DNA of 64,000 nucleotides from Palsa-504 sp963787645 (GTDB taxonomy: Bacteria > Actinomycetota > Actinomycetes > Streptosporangiales > Streptosporangiaceae). Under the pieces are notes generated by a model. It was not told the DNA's origin. It saw only the letters and a program-made list of their open reading frames with translations, and made no database searches. The position numbers were made by a program, and so were the translations under genes. Shown piece by piece: positions 43,949 to 58,700 of the stretch. The DNA lies in contig CAWBDS010000011.1 of NCBI GenBank assembly GCA_963787645.1, positions 248,001 through 312,000 on the forward strand, given 5' to 3'. Every line of letters begins with the position of its first letter. Position 1 is the first letter of the stretch.

Positions 43949-46795
43949 GGCCGCCGCCAGCCCGCCCGGATCAGCGCCGCGGCCTGATCCGGCACCACAT
44001 ACCCGGCCAGCCGCTTATCACCTGGCACGTCCTCCCGCACCATCACCACGGCCTGCGCCACCTCCGGGCAGCCGGCCAGTACCGCCTCCACCTCGCCTAG
44101 CTCGACCCGGAACCCGCGCACCTTCACCTGATCATCAGCCCGGCCCAGGAACTCCAGCTGCCCATCGCCCCACCACCGGGCCAGGTCCCCGGTCCGGTAC
44201 ATCCGCTCCCCGCTCCCGAACGGGCACGCCACGAACCGCTCCCCAGTCAGCCCCGCCCGCCCGTGATACCCCCGGGCCAGCCCCGCGCCCGCCACATACA
44301 GCTCCCCTGCCACCCCGGCCGGCACCGGGCACAGCCACCGGTCCAGCACGAACACCCTGGCATTGACCACCGGCGATCCGACCGGCGGCACCTGTCCGGC
44401 CGCGCCCGCCGCCAGCACCCCGCTGATCGTCACGCACATCGTGGCCTCAGTCGGCCCATACGCATTGAACATCCGCCGCCCGGGTGCCCACCGCGCCACC
44501 AGATGGCCCGTGCACTCCTCCCCGGCGGTCACGAGGGTCATCCCCTCCGGCAGGCCGCCAGCCGGCAGCGCCGACAACGCCGCCGGGGTGATCGTCAGGT
44601 GAGACACACGCTGCCGCCCGCACACACCCGCGAGATTCTCCAGCCCCGACTCCGGCTCTACCACGAGCGCAGCCCCCGACAGCAAGGCCATGAACAGCTC
44701 CCACACCGCGACATCGAAACTCAGTGACGCGAACTGCAGCACCCGGCTCGCACCGGTCACCGACAAACGCTCAACCTGAGCCGCGACCAGACTCCCCAGC
44801 CCTGTATGACAGATCGTCACCCCCTTCGGCCGTCCCGTAGAACCAGACGTATAAATCACGTACGCCGGATGAGCCGTCACCAGCGGTCCGCATCGGTCCG
44901 CGTTGTCGACCGGCCCGCTAGCTAGTCCGGGCAGTTCGGCCGCTGTAACCGGATCACCCGCCACCAGTACCGGCACCCCGGCCAGCACCCCGGCCACGCC
45001 TCGCTCCGCCAGCACCCCCGCCGCCGCGTCCTCATCAGCCAGCACGCACGCCGGCCTCGCATCGGCGAGCATGAACCTCACCCGGTCCGCCGGATACCCC
45101 GGATCCACCGGCAAGAACGCGCTCCCCGTCTTCACGATCCCCAGCAAACCCGCCACCATCGCCGCCGACCGGCCCATCGCCACCGCCACCACCCGCTCCG
45201 GGCCCGCACCATGCGCGATCAGCAGCCGCGCCATACGACTCGAAGCCTCATCCAGCCGCCCGTACGTCAGATGCTCACTCCCCGACACCACCGCCACCGC
45301 ATCCGGAGCACGCGTAACCTGCACCCCGAACAGATCCCCCACCGTCACCGCTGGAACATCCCGGGCCGTCTCGTTCCACCCGCTCACCACCCGCTCCTGC
45401 AGCACCCCGCCCAGCACCGGCACCTGGCACAACACCGTCCCCGGCGCACCCTCCAGCGCCGACACCAGACCCTCCGCCGCCGCCAGCACCAAACCGCACA
45501 CCAGGTCGGGATCGGCAGGGGACACGGCCTGGGTATCCACCCGGAACCCGGTACCGGTATCGTCCACCGATACCGTCACCGGATAGTTGTTTCGCTCCTG
45601 GCCCGACAGCACGCTGATCCCGCCCAGCGCGGCGACATCCGGCCCGGCCGCCACCGGGCGGGCGTACCGGTAGTTGAACAGCGTGGTGAACAGCGGGGCC
45701 GGCGCGGCCACGCCGCTGGCCTGCTGGGCCAGGGACAGCGGGGCATGCTCGTGGACCAGCAGCCCGGCCAGCTGGGACGCCATCGCGGCCAGCGCCTGCC
45801 CGGCGGGGACCTGCCCGGCTGCCATCCGGACCGGCAGCGTGTTGATGAACGGGCCCGGCACCCGCTCCCCGCCGGTCCCGGCGTGCATCCGGCCGAACAG
45901 CACCGTGCCGAACACCACATCATCACGGCCCGACACCGCGGCCAGCACCCGCGCCCACACCAGATGCCACACCGTCGCCGGCGACACCCCCGCCGCCCGC
46001 GCCACACCCCGCACCCGCACCGCCAGCTCATCAGGCACCAGGGCCCGAGCCTCAGCCGTACCGGACCCGTCGCCGTGCACATCGGTGATCCCGAACGCCG
46101 CCGTCGGCTCGGTCACATCACCCAGCAGCGCGGCGAAGTACGCCTCATGCTCAGCCCTGGGCACCCCGAGCCGGGCCTGCGCCACGAAATCACGGAACGG
46201 CACCGGCTCGGGCAAGTCCCCGGCCCGCCCCGCCAGCACCGCCGCCACCTCGGTCACCACCAGGTCGAGCGCGGTGTGGTCCATCACCAGGTGATGCATC
46301 CGCACCAGCGCCACCCACGCCCCGTCCGGCTCGGCGGCCGCGTGCACGTCCAGCAGCGGTGCCCACCCCAGGTCCATCCGCGGCCCCGCCGCCCCCGCCA
46401 GCGCAGCAGCCGGATCCCGGCCCGGTTCCACGGCGACCTCGGTGACCGGCAGGTCCGCGTGCCGCCACACCACCTGCACCGGCTCAGCCAGCCCGGCCCA
46501 GGCCAGCGACGTCCGGTAGACCTCATGCCGGGCGATCACCTGCCCCAGCGCCGCCGTGAACTCCTGCAGCCGGTCCCGGGACGCGAACCGCAGCACCGAC
46601 GTGACAATGTACGGATCGGCATCCCCGGTCCCGGCGCCTAGCGCCGCATAGAAGAACATGCCTTCCTGGACCGGGGCCAGCGGGTAGATGTCGGCTACGT
46701 TCGCCGGGCCGCCGGGGACCTGGGCGCAGATCTGGCTGATCTGGTCCTGGGTGAGCTGTATCAGGGGCAGCATGGCCGGGGTGATGCGGTCGGTG
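43535..46795 (-). other. NRPS module 6: C-A-T, Phe-like
   Basis: The C domain active site is HHLVMDH. The A code reads DVWTVAAMCK (SFDVAVWELF, HLTITPAAL, LVTAGEEC, NAYGPTEATMC), close to the Phe code DAWTIAAICK. The A-T linker contains a one-base deletion near 43975. Many small differences from the other modules make this the most divergent A domain together with module 9. Confidence 0.77.
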
Positions 46796-49700
46796 CTGCC
46801 GGGGATCAGGCGGGGCGGGACCGGGACCGGGTTGTCGCCGGTCTCGGCGGCGAGCTGGGCGGGGGTGGGGGCGGCGAACAGGGCCCGGACCGAGACCGGC
46901 AGGCCCCGGTCGCGGAGCCGTTCGGCGAGGGTGACCGCGAGCAGGGAGTGCCCGCCCAGGGCGAAGAAGCTGTCCTCCGCCCCGACCCGGTCCACGCCGA
47001 GGACTTCGGCGAACACCTGGCAGGTGATCTCCTCGGCGACGGTGGCCGGGCCCCGCCCGGCGCCTGCGGCCGCCCCGTCCGGGGCGGGCAGCGCCCGGCG
47101 GTTGATCTTCCCGCTGACCGTCAGCGGCAGCACCGCAAGCACGGTGATGGTGGCGGGCATCATGAACTCCGGCAGCCGCCCCGCCGCGTACGCGCGCACC
47201 GCGGCGGCCAGCTCACCGGGATCGGCGGGGTCGGCGCCGGCCGGGGCCGGGACGACGTAGGCGGCGAGCCGCTTGTCGCCGGGGGTGTCCTGGCGGACGG
47301 TGACCGCGGCCTGGGCGATGCCCGGGGCGGCGGCCAGCACGGCCTCGATCTCGCCGGGCTCGATCCGGAACCCGCGGATCTTGACCTGGTCATCGGCGCG
47401 GCCCAGGTACTCCAGCTGGCCGTGCCGGTTCCACCGGGCCAGGTCCCCGGTCCGGTACATCCGCTGGCCCGCCGCGAACGGGCACGCGGTGAACCGCTCC
47501 GCGGTCAGCCCGGCCCGCCCGTGATAGCCGCGGGCCAGCCCGGCCCCGGCCACGTACAGCTCCCCGGCCGCCCCCGGCGGCACCGGGCCCAGCCACCGGT
47601 CCAGCACGAACAACCGGGTATTGGCCAGCGGGACCCCGATCACGCTGCCCCGCGCCGGGGCCGCCGCGCCCGGCTCCAGCTGATGGCGGGTCACGTAGAT
47701 GGTCGTCTCGGTCGGCCCGTACATATCCGCCACCACCGCCGCGGGACGGCGGGCGTGCCAGCCCGCCACCCGGCCCGCATCCAGCGCTTCGCCCGCCATG
47801 ATCACCAGCCGCAGCCCCAGCCGGGTCCCCGCCCGGGCCGCATCAGCCTGATCCAGCTGGTAGAACGCCGACGGGGTCTGGCACAGCACGCTCACCCGCC
47901 CGGCGCCCAGCAGGCCCAGCAGATCCTCTGGCGACCGGGACACGGTAAACGGCACCACCACCAGCCGCCCGCCATGGGCCAGCGACCCCCACAGCTCGAA
48001 CCCGGACACGTCAAAGACCGGCGCGTGGAACCACGCCCACACATCCCCGCCGGTGAACCCGTACGCCGGGCCCGCGCCCGCCACCAGGCCTGCGACACTG
48101 GCGTGCGCCACCGCCACGCCCTTGGGCACCCCGGTCGACCCCGACGTATACAGCACATACGCCGGATGCGCCGGGACCAGCGGCCCGGCCCGGTCCGCGC
48201 CGGTCACCGGACCCGCACCCAGACCCGCCAGCTGCACCGCCGTCGCCGGGTCAGCGGGCACGATCACCGGCACACCCCCGGCCCCGGCCAGCACCGCAGC
48301 GCTGCCGGGATCAGCCAGCATGACCGCCGCCTGCTCATCAGCCAGCACGCACACCGGCCCCGCATCGGCGAGCATGTACCTGATCCGGTCCGCGGGATAG
48401 GCCGGATCCACCGGCAGGTACGCCGCGCCCGCCTTGACCACCGCGAGCAGCGCGGCCACCATCGCCGCCGACCGGCCCATCACCACCGCGACCACCGACT
48501 CCGGCCCGGCGCCCCGCGCGATCAGCAGCCGGGCCAGGCGGCTGGAGGCCGCATCCAGCCCCGCATAGCTCCACTGCGCATCCCCGCCCACGACCGCCAC
48601 CGCATCCGGCGTCCGCGCCGCCCGCACCGCGAACAGGTCCGCCAGCGTCCGCGCCGGGATGTCGCGGGCCGTGTCATTCCACCCGCACAGCACCTGCTCC
48701 CGGCCGGCGGCATCCAGCACCGGCACCCGGCACAACGCCGTCTGCGGCGCGTCCTCCAGCACCGAGGCCAGACCCTCGGCCGCGGCCAGCACCAGACCAG
48801 CCACCAGATCAGGATCGACCGGGGACACCACCACGGCGCCAACGACAAACCCCGCACCGGTATCGTCGACCGACACCGTCACCGGGTAATTCGTCCATTC
48901 CTGGCCCGACAGCACGCTGATGCCCCGCAGCCCGGCCAGGTCCGGCTCGGTCGTAGCCGGACGGGTATACCGGTAGTTGAACAGCGTGGTGAACAGCGGA
49001 GCCGGCGCGACCACGCCGCTGGCCTGCTGGGCCACGGTCAGCGGGGCATGCTCGTGCACCAGCAGCCGGGCTAGCTGATCCCGCATCGCGGTTAGCGCTT
49101 CCCCGGCCAGGACCTGCCCGGTGCCGGCCCGCACCGGCAGCGTGTTGATGAACGGGCCCGGCACCTGGCCCGCGCCGGTCCCGGCGTGCATCCGGCCGAA
49201 CAGCACCGTGCCGAACACCACATCATCCCGGCCCGACACCGCGGCCAGCACCCGCGCCCACACCAGATGCCACACCGTCGCCGGCGAGACCCCCGCCGCC
49301 CGCGCCACGCCCCGGACCCGCGACGCCAGCTCCTGCGGCACCGGCACCCGGGCATCAGCCGTACCGGATCCGTCGCCGTGCACGTCGGTGATCCCGAACG
49401 CCGCGGTCGGCTCGGACACATCACCCAGCAGCCCGGCGAAATACTCCTCATGCTCAGCTCTGAGCGTGCCGAGCCGCGTCTGCGCGACGAAGTCCCGGAA
49501 CGGCACGGGTGCGGGCAGCTCTCCGGCCCGCCCGGCCAGCACCGCCGCGACCTCCGCGGTCACCAGGTCCAGCGCGGTATGGTCGGCCACCAGGTGATGC
49601 ACCCGCACCAGCGCCAGCCACGCCCCGCCGCCAGCCGGGTCAGCAGCAGCGTGCACGTCCATCAGCGGCGCCCGGCCCAGGTCCATCCGCGGCCCCGCCG

Positions 49701-52700
49701 CCCCGGCCAGCACCGCGGCCAGATCCTGGCCCGGCGCGGCTGTCACTTCGGTTACTGCCAGGTCCGCGTGCCGCCACACCACCTGCACCGGCTCGGGCAG
49801 ACCCGCCCAGGCCAGCGACGTCCGGTAGATCTCATGCCGGGCGATCACCTGCCCCAGCGCGGCCGCGAACCCCTCCAGCCGGTCCCGGGACGCGAACCGC
49901 AGCACCCACGCCAGCACGTACGGGTCTGCGTCCTGTGTCCCCGCGCCCAGCGCCGCGTGGAAGAAGATGCCTTCCTGGATCGGGGCCAGCGGATAGATGT
50001 CGCCCACGTTCCCGACCCCGCCCGGAATCTGCGCACAGACCAGGTCGATCTGCTCTTGGGTCAGCTGCACCAGGGCCAGCATCGGCGGGGTGATCCGATC
50101 CGCGCCGTCGGGGATGAGCCGGGGCGGTACCGGGACCGGGTCCTGCCCGGTCTCGGCGGCCAGCAGCGCCGGGGTCGGCGCCGCAAACAGCGCGCGCACC
50201 GACACTTCCAGGCCCCGCTCCCGCAGACGTTCGGCGAGGGTGACCGCGAGCAGGGAGTGCCCGCCCAGGGCGAAGAAGCTGTCCTCCGCCCCGACCCGGT
50301 CCACGCCGAGGACTTCGGCGAACACCTGGCAGGTGATCTCCTCGGCGACGGTGGCCGGGCCGCGCCCGGCGCCTGCGGCCGCACTGTCCGGGGCGGGCAG
50401 CGCCCGGCGGTTGATCTTCCCGCTGACCGTCAGCGGCAGCGCCGGAAGCACGGTGATGGTGGCGGGCATCATGAACTCGGGCAGCCGCCCCGCCGCGTAC
50501 GCGCGCACCGCGGCGGCCAGCTCACCGGGATCGGCGGGGTCGGCGCCGGCCGGGGCCGGGACGACGTAGGCGGCGAGCCGCTTGTCGCCGGGGGTGTCCT
50601 GGCGGACGGTGACCGCGGCCTGGGTGATGCCCGGGGCGGCGGCCAGCACGGCTTCGATCTCGCCGGGCTCGATCCGGAACCCGCGGATCTTGACCTGGTC
50701 ATCGGCGCGGCCCAGGTACTCCAGCTGGCCGTGCCGGTTCCACCGGGCCAGGTCCCCGGTCCGGTACATCCGCTGGCCCGCCGCGAACGGGCACGCGGTG
50801 AACCGCTCCGCGGTCAGCCCGGCCCGCCCCAGGTACCCCCGGGCCAGCCCGGCCCCGGCCACGTACAGCTCCCCGGCCGCCCCCGGCGGCACCGGGCCCA
50901 GCCACCGGTCCAGCACGAACAACCGGGTATTGGCCAGCGGGACCCCGATCACGCTGCCCCGCGCCGGGGCCGCCGCGCCCGGCTCCAGCTGATGGCGGGT
51001 CACGTAGATGGTCGTCTCGGTCGGCCCGTACATATCCGCCACCACCGCCGCGGGACGGCGGGCGTGCCAGCCCGCCACCCGGCCCGCGTCCAGCGCTTCG
51101 CCCGCCATGATCACCAGCCGCAGCCCCAGCCGGGTCCCCGCCCGGGCCGCATCAGCCTGATCCAGCTGGTAAAACGCCGACGGGGTCTGGCACAGCACAC
51201 TCACCGCCTCGGCGCCCAGCAGGCCCAGCAGCTCACCCGGCGACCGGGACACGGTAAACGGCACCACCACCAGCCGCCCGCCATGGACCAGCGACCCCCA
51301 CAGCTCGAACCCGGACACGTCAAAGACCGGCGCGTGGAACCACGCCCACACATCCCCGCCGGTGAACCCGTACGCCGGGCCCGCGCCCGCCACCAGGCCT
51401 GCGACACTGGCGTGCGCCACCGCCACGCCCTTGGGCACCCCGGTCGACCCCGACGTATACAGCACATACGCCGGATGACCCGGGACCAGCGGCCCCGCCC
51501 GGTCCCCGTCCGTCACCGGACCCGCACCCAGACCCGCCAGCTGCACCGCCGTCGCCGGGTCAGCGGGCACGATCACCGGCACACCCCCGGCCCCGGCCAG
51601 CACCGCAGCGCTGCCGGGATCAGCCAGCATGACCGCCGCCTGCTCATCAGCCAGCACGCACACCGGCCCCGCATCAGCGAGCATGTACCTGATCCGGTCC
51701 GCCGGATAGGCCGGATCCACCGGCAGGTACGCAGCCCCCGCCTTCACCACCGCCAGCAGCGCGGCCACCATGCCCGCCGACCGGCCCATCACCACCGCGA
51801 CCACCGACTCCGGCCCGGCGCCCCGCGCGATCAGCAACCGGGCCAGACGGCTGGAGACCACATCCAGCCCCGCATACGTCCACTGCTGCGGGCCGCACAC
51901 CACCGCCACCGCATCCGGCGTCCGCGCCGCCCGCACCGCGAACAGGTCCGCCAGCGTCCGCGCCGGGATGTCGCGGGCGGTGTCATTCCACCCGCACAGC
52001 ACCTGCTCCCGGCCGGCGGCATCCAGCACCGGCACCTGGCACAACGCCGTACCCGGCGCATTCGCTAGCGCCGAGGCCAGACCCTGCGCCGCAGCCAGCA
52101 CCAGCCCGCCCAGGAGGTCAGGATCAACCGGCGAGACCGCCAGCACGTCCACCGCGAACCCATCCCCGGTATCGTCGACCGACACCGTGACCGGGTAGTT
52201 CGTCCGCTCCCCGCCGGTAACCACGCTGATCCCGCCCAGACCAGTGCGGGGCCCGGCCGCAGCCGGCCGCAGGTACCGGTAGTTGAACAGCGTGGCGAAC
52301 AGCGGCGCCGGCGCGGTCACGCCGCTGGCCTGCTGGGCCAGCGTCAGCGAGGCATGCTCATGGACCAAGAGCCCGGCCAGCTGCCCCTGCATCGCGGCCA
52401 GCGCCGCCGCGGCCGGGACCTGCCCGGCAGTGGCGCGGACCGGCAGCGTGTTGATGAACGGGCCCGGCACCCGCTCCGCGCCGGTCCCGGCGTGCATCCG
52501 GCCGAACAGCACCGTGCCGAACACCACGTCATCCCGGCCCGACACCGCGGCCAGCACCCGCGCCCACACCAGATGCCACACCGTCGCCGGCGAGACCCCC
52601 GAATCCCGGGCCACACCCCGGACCCGCGACGCCAGCTCATCAGGCACCAGCACCCGCGCATCAGCCGTGCCGGACCCGTCGCCGTGCACATCGGTAATCC

Positions 52701-55700
52701 CGAACGCCGCCGTCGGCTCGGACACATCACCCAGCAACCCGGTGAAGTACGCCTCATGCTCCTCCCAGGACATGCCGAGCCGGGCCTGCGCGACGAAGTC
52801 ACGGAACGGCGCCGGGGCAGGCAGGTCCCCGGCCCGCCCGGCCACGACCGCGGCCACCTCCCTAATCACCAGGTCCATGGCCGTGTGGTCCATCACCAGG
52901 TGATGGACCCGGAGCATCGCTACACACGCTCCGTCACCCGGGTCGGCGGCGGCGTGCAGGTCGAGCAGCGGTGCCCGGCTCAGGTCCATCCGCGGCCCGG
53001 CGGCGGCGGCCAGTGCGGCAGCCGGGTCCTGGCCCGGTTCTGCCGTCACCTCGGTAACCGGCAGGTCCGCGTGCCGCCACACCACCTGCACCGGCTCGGG
53101 CAGCCCCGCCCAGGCCAGCGACGTCCGGTAGATCTCATGCCGGGCGATCACCTGCCGCAGCGCGGCCGCGAACTCCTCCAAGCGCTCCCGGGACGGGAAC
53201 CGCAGCACCACCGGCAGCACGTACGGGTCGGCGTCACCGGTCCCGGCGCCGAGCGCCGCGTGGAAGAAGATGCCTTCCTGGATGGGGGCCAGCGGGTAGA
53301 TCTCGGCCACGTTCCCCGCCCCGCCCGGGATCCGCGCGCATACCTGGTCGATCTGGTCCTGGGTCAGCTGCACCAGGGGCAGCATCGCCGGGGTGATCCG
53401 CTCCGCGTCCGCGGGGACCAGCCGCGGCGGTACCGGGATCGCATCCTGCCCGGCCTCGGCGGCCAGCTGGGCCGGGGTCGGCGCCGCGAACAGCGCCCGC
53501 ACCGAGACCGGCAGGCCTCTCTCTCGGAGCCGTTCGGCCAGAGTCACCGCGAGCAGCGAATGCCCGCCCAGCGCGAAGAAGCTGTCCTCCGCCCCCACCC
53601 GGTCCAGGCCCAGCACTTCAGCGAACACCTGGCAGGCGATCTCCTCCCGCACCGTGGCCGGCCCGCGGCCCCCCGCCCCGGCCGCCTGCTCGGGGGCGGG
53701 CAGGGCACGGCGGTCGATCTTGCCGTTGGGGGTCACCGGCAGCGCGTCCAGCACGGTGAAGGCGGCGGGCATCATGTGCTCGGGCAACCGCCCCGCCGCA
53801 TAGGCCCGCACCGCGGCGGCCAGCCCGCCCCGGTCAGCCTCGCCAGAGGCGGGGCCGGGGACCAGGTAGGCGGCCAGCCGCTGATCGCCGGGGGTGTCCT
53901 CCCGGACCGTGACCGCGGCCTGGGCCACCCCCGGGCAGGCGGCCAGCACGGCCTCGATCTCACCTGGCTCGATCCGGAACCCGCGCACCTTGACCTGATC
54001 ATCAGCGCGGCCCGCGAACTCCAGCTGCCCGTCCGGCCGCCACCGGGCCAGGTCCCCGGTCCGGTACATCCGCTCACCGGGCAAGAACGGGCACGCGGTG
54101 AACCGCTCCGCGGTCAGCCCGGCCCGCCCCAGGTACCCCCGGGCCAGCCCCGCCCCCGCCACGTACAGCTCCCCCGCCACCCCCGCCGGCACCGGGCCCA
54201 GCCACCGGTCCAGCACGAACACCCGCGCATTAACCACCGGCGACCCGATCGGCACCACCCCCGCGCCCGCACCAGCCGGCAGCACGCCGCTCATCGTCGC
54301 GCAGATCGTCACCTCAGTGGGACCGTACGCATTGACCATCACCCGCCCCGGCGCCCACCGCGCCACCAGATACCCCGCGCACTCCTCCCCCGCCGCAACC
54401 AAGACCAGCCCCTCCGGCAGCCCGCCGGCCGGCAACGCCGCCAGCGCCGCCGGGGTAACCGTCAGATGCGTCACCCGCTGCCGCCCGCAGATACCCCCCA
54501 GATCCTCCACCGCCAGCCCCGGCTCCACCACCAGCACCGCCCCCGACAGCAACGCCATGAACAACTCCGAGACCGCCGCATCAAACCCCACCGCCGCGAA
54601 CTGCAGCACCCGGCTCACACCCGACACCGCAAACCGCTCAATCTGCGCCGCGGTAATACTGGCCAGCCCGCCATGACAGACCACCACCCCCTTCGGCACC
54701 CCCGTCGACCCCGACGTATAAATCACATACGCCGGATGACGTGCCACCAGCGGCCGCACCCGGTCCCCGTCGGTCACCGGCCCGGCACCCAGACCCGCCA
54801 GCTGAACCCTGGTCTGCAGGCCGGGGAGCACGATCACCGGCACATCCGCCGTCCCGGCCAGCACTCCCGCCGCCGCCTGCTCATCGGCCAGCACGCACAC
54901 CGGCCGGGCATCGGCGAGCATGAACCCGACCCGGTCCGCGGGGTAGGCGGGATCGACCGGCAGGTAGGCCGCGCCGGCCTTGACCACGCCCAGCAGCGCG
55001 GCCACCATGGCCGCGGACCGGCCCATCACCACCGCCACCACCGACTCCGGGCCCGCGCCCCGCCCGGCCAGCAGCCGCGCCACCCGGCTCGAAGCAGCAT
55101 CTAGCCCCGCATAGCTCAGCTGCTCGCCACCGCAGACCACCGCGACCGCATCCGGTGTACGCGCCACCTGCGCCGCGAACAGGTCCGCCAGCGTGGATGC
55201 CGGGATATCCCGCGCCGTGTCATTCCACCCGCACAGGATCTGCTCCCGCCCGGCGCCGTCCAGCACCGGCACCCGGCGCAGCGCGGTCCCCGGCGCCTCC
55301 TCCAGCACCGAGACCAGACCCTGCGCCGCGGTCAGCACCAGCTCGCACACCAGCCCCGGATCAGCCGGCAACACCGTCAGCGCGCTAACCCAGAACTGCG
55401 GCGCGGCGTCATTCACCGACACCGCCACGGGATAATTGGTCCGCTCCCCGCCGGTGACCACGCTGATCCCGCCCAGCCCGGCACGGGGCCCGGACCCAGC
55501 CGGACGGAAATACCGGTAATTGAACATCGTGGTGAACAGCGGGGCCGGCGCGGCCACGCCGCTGGCCTGCTGCGCCAGGGACAGCGGCGCATGCTCGTGG
55601 ACCAGCAGCCCGGCCAGCTGATCCCGCATCGCAGTTAGCGCGACACTAACGGGCACCTGCCCGGCAGCGGCCCGGACCGGCAGGGTGTTGATGAACGGGC

Positions 55701-58700
55701 CCGGCACCCGCTCCCCGCCGGTCCCGGCGTGCATCCGGCCGAACAGCACCGTGCCGAACACCACGTCATCCCGGCCGGACACCGCGGCCAGCACCCGCGC
55801 CCACACCAGATGCCACACCGTCGCCGGCGACACTCCCCGCTCCCGCGCCACCGCCCGGATCCGCGACGCCAGCACCGGATCCACCGGCATCTGCGCGTCC
55901 GCAACACCAGACCCGTCGCCGTGCACATCGGTGATCCCGAACGCCGCCGTCGGCTCAGACACATCACCCAGCACCTCGGCGAAGTACGTCTCATGCTCTT
56001 CACGGGGCATGCCGAGGCGGGCCTGGGCGACGAAGTCGCGGAACGGCACCGGGGCGGGCAGGTCCCTGGCCCGCCCGGCCATCACCGCCGCCACCTCGGT
56101 GATCACTAGGTCCATCGCGGTATGGTCCACCGCCAGGTGATGCACCCGCACCAGCGCCAGCCACGCCCCGCCGCCAGCGGGGTCAGCAGTCGCGTGCACG
56201 TCCATGAGCGGTGCCCGGCTCAGGTCCATCCGCGGCCCGGCGGCGGCGGTCAGGACCGCGGCCGGGTCCTGGCCTGGTTCTACGGTGACCTCGGTGACTG
56301 GCAGGTCCGCGTGCCGCCATACCACCTGGACCGGCTCGGGCAGCCCGTCCCAGGCCAGCGACGTCCGGTAGATCTCATGCCGGCCGATCACCACGCGCAG
56401 CGCGGCCAGGAACTCCTCGAGCCGGTCCCGCAACGCGAACCGCAGCACCGCTGCCAGCACATACGGGTCGGCAGCGCCGGTCCCGGCGCCGAGCGCCGCG
56501 TGGAAGAACATGCCTTCCTGCAGCGGGGCCAGCGGATAGATTTCGGCCACGTTCCCCGCGCCGCCATCCACCCCGGCGGTAATCCGCCTGATCTGCCGCC
56601 GGGTGAGCTGGACCAGGGGCAGCATCGCCGGGGTGATGCGCTCCGCGCCTTGCGCGGGGATCAGGCGGGGCGGGACCGGGACCGCGTCCGGGCCGGCCTC
56701 GACGGCCAGCTGGGCCGGGGTCGGCGCCGCGAACAGCGCCCGCACCGAGACCGCCAGGCCCCGCTCCCGCAGCCGCCGCGCCAGCGTCACCGCCAGCAGC
56801 GAATGCCCGCCCAGCGCGAAGAAATCATCCTCCGGCCCGGCCCGGTCCACGCCGAGAACCTCAGCGAAGACCTGGCACACGATCTCTTCCTGCATCGTGG
56901 CCGGCCCGCGGCCCCCCGCCCCGGCCGCCTGCTCGGGGGCGGGCAGGGCGCGGCGGTCGATCTTGCCGTTGGGGGTCACCGGCAGCGCGTCCAGCACGGT
57001 GAAGGCGGCGGGCATCATGTGCTCGGGCAGCCGCCCCGCCGCGTAGGCCCGCACCGCGGCGGCCAGCCCGCCCCGGTCAGCCTCGCCGGAGGCGGGGTCC
57101 GGGACCAGGTAGGCGGCCAGCCGCTGATCGCCGGGGGTGTCCTCCCGGACCGTGACCGCGGCCTGGGCCACCCCCGGGCAGGCGGCCAGCACGGCCTCGA
57201 TCTCACCTGGCTCGATCCGGAACCCGCGCACCTTGACCTGGTCATCAGCGCGGCCCGCGAACTCCAGCTGCCCGTCCGGCCGCCACCGGGCCAGGTCCCC
57301 GGTCCGGTACATCCGCTCACCGGGCAAGAACGGGCACGCGGTGAACCGCTCCGCGGTCAGCCCGGCCCGCCCCAGGTACCCCCGGGCCAGCCCCGCCCCC
57401 GCCACGTACAGCTCCCCCGCCACCCCCGCCGGCACCGGGCCCAGCCACCGGTCCAGCACGAACACCCGCGCATTAACCACCGGCGACCCGATCGGCACCA
57501 CCCCCGCGCCCGCCGGCAGCGGCCCGCTCGTCGTGGCCATCACCGTCACCTCAGTCGGCCCGTACGCATTAACCATCACCCGCCCCGGCGCCCACCGCCC
57601 CGCCAGCTCCGGCCCGCACGCCTCCCCGCCCACGATCAGCACACCCAGATCCGCGAACCGCGCCCCGGCCACACTGGCCAGCGCCGACGGCGAGATCAGC
57701 GCATGACTGACCCGCTGCACCCCCAGCACCGCAGCCAGCTGATCCCCCGCCACCGGCCCGCCCGCCGGGAGCACCAGCACCCCGCCCCCGGTCAGCGCCA
57801 GGCACAACTCCAGCACGCTGGCATCAAAGCCCGCCGCCGCGAACTGCAGCACCCGGCACCCCGGCCCCCCCGCGAACCGCTCCGCCACCGACACCGCGAA
57901 CCCCGCCAGCCCCGCATGCGTCACCACCACCCCCTTCGGGGTCCCGGTCGACCCCGACGTGTAAATCACGTACGCCGGATGACCCGCCACCAGCGGCCCG
58001 ACCCGGTCCCCATCCGACACCGGGCCGCCATCCAGACCCGCCAGCAGAACCCTGGTCGCCGGATCGCCCGGCACGATCACCGGCACCCCGCCCAGCACCG
58101 CCGCCACCCCCGGATCAGCCAGCACCCCGCCCGCGGCCTCCTCATCAGCCAGCACGCACACCGGCCCGGCATCAGCCAGCATGAACCCCACCCGCCCCGC
58201 CGGATACGACGGATCCACCGGCAGATACGCCGCCCCCGCCTTCACCACCCCCACCAGCGCCGCCACCAGAGCGGCCGACCGGCCCATCACCACCGCCACC
58301 ACCGACTCCGGACCCGCACCCCGCCCGGCCAGCAACCGCGCCACCCGGCCCGACGCCGCATCCAGCCCCCCGTACGTCACCTGCACATCCCCGCACACCA
58401 CCGCCACCGCATCCGGGCACGCCGCCGCCTGCACCCCGAACAAATCCCCCAGCGTCGACGCCGGCACATCCCGCGCCGTCGCATTCCACCCGGCGACGAT
58501 CAGCTCCCGCAGCACCGGATCGAGCACCGGCACCCGGCACAACGCCGTCCCCGGCGCCCCCTCCAGCACCGACACCAGACCCTGCGCCGCCGCCAGCACC
58601 AAACCGCACACCAGGTCAGGATCAGCCGGCGAGACGACCTGGGCAAGCAGCTGAAACCCTGCACCGGCAACATCCACCGACAATGTCACCGGGAAGTTGT

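Noticed and set aside
30850..43995. Programmed ribosomal frameshifting as explanation for the NRPS breaks
   Set aside because: The sites have no slippery heptamer or shared structure, differ in direction (+1, -1, -2), and are absent from sister modules.
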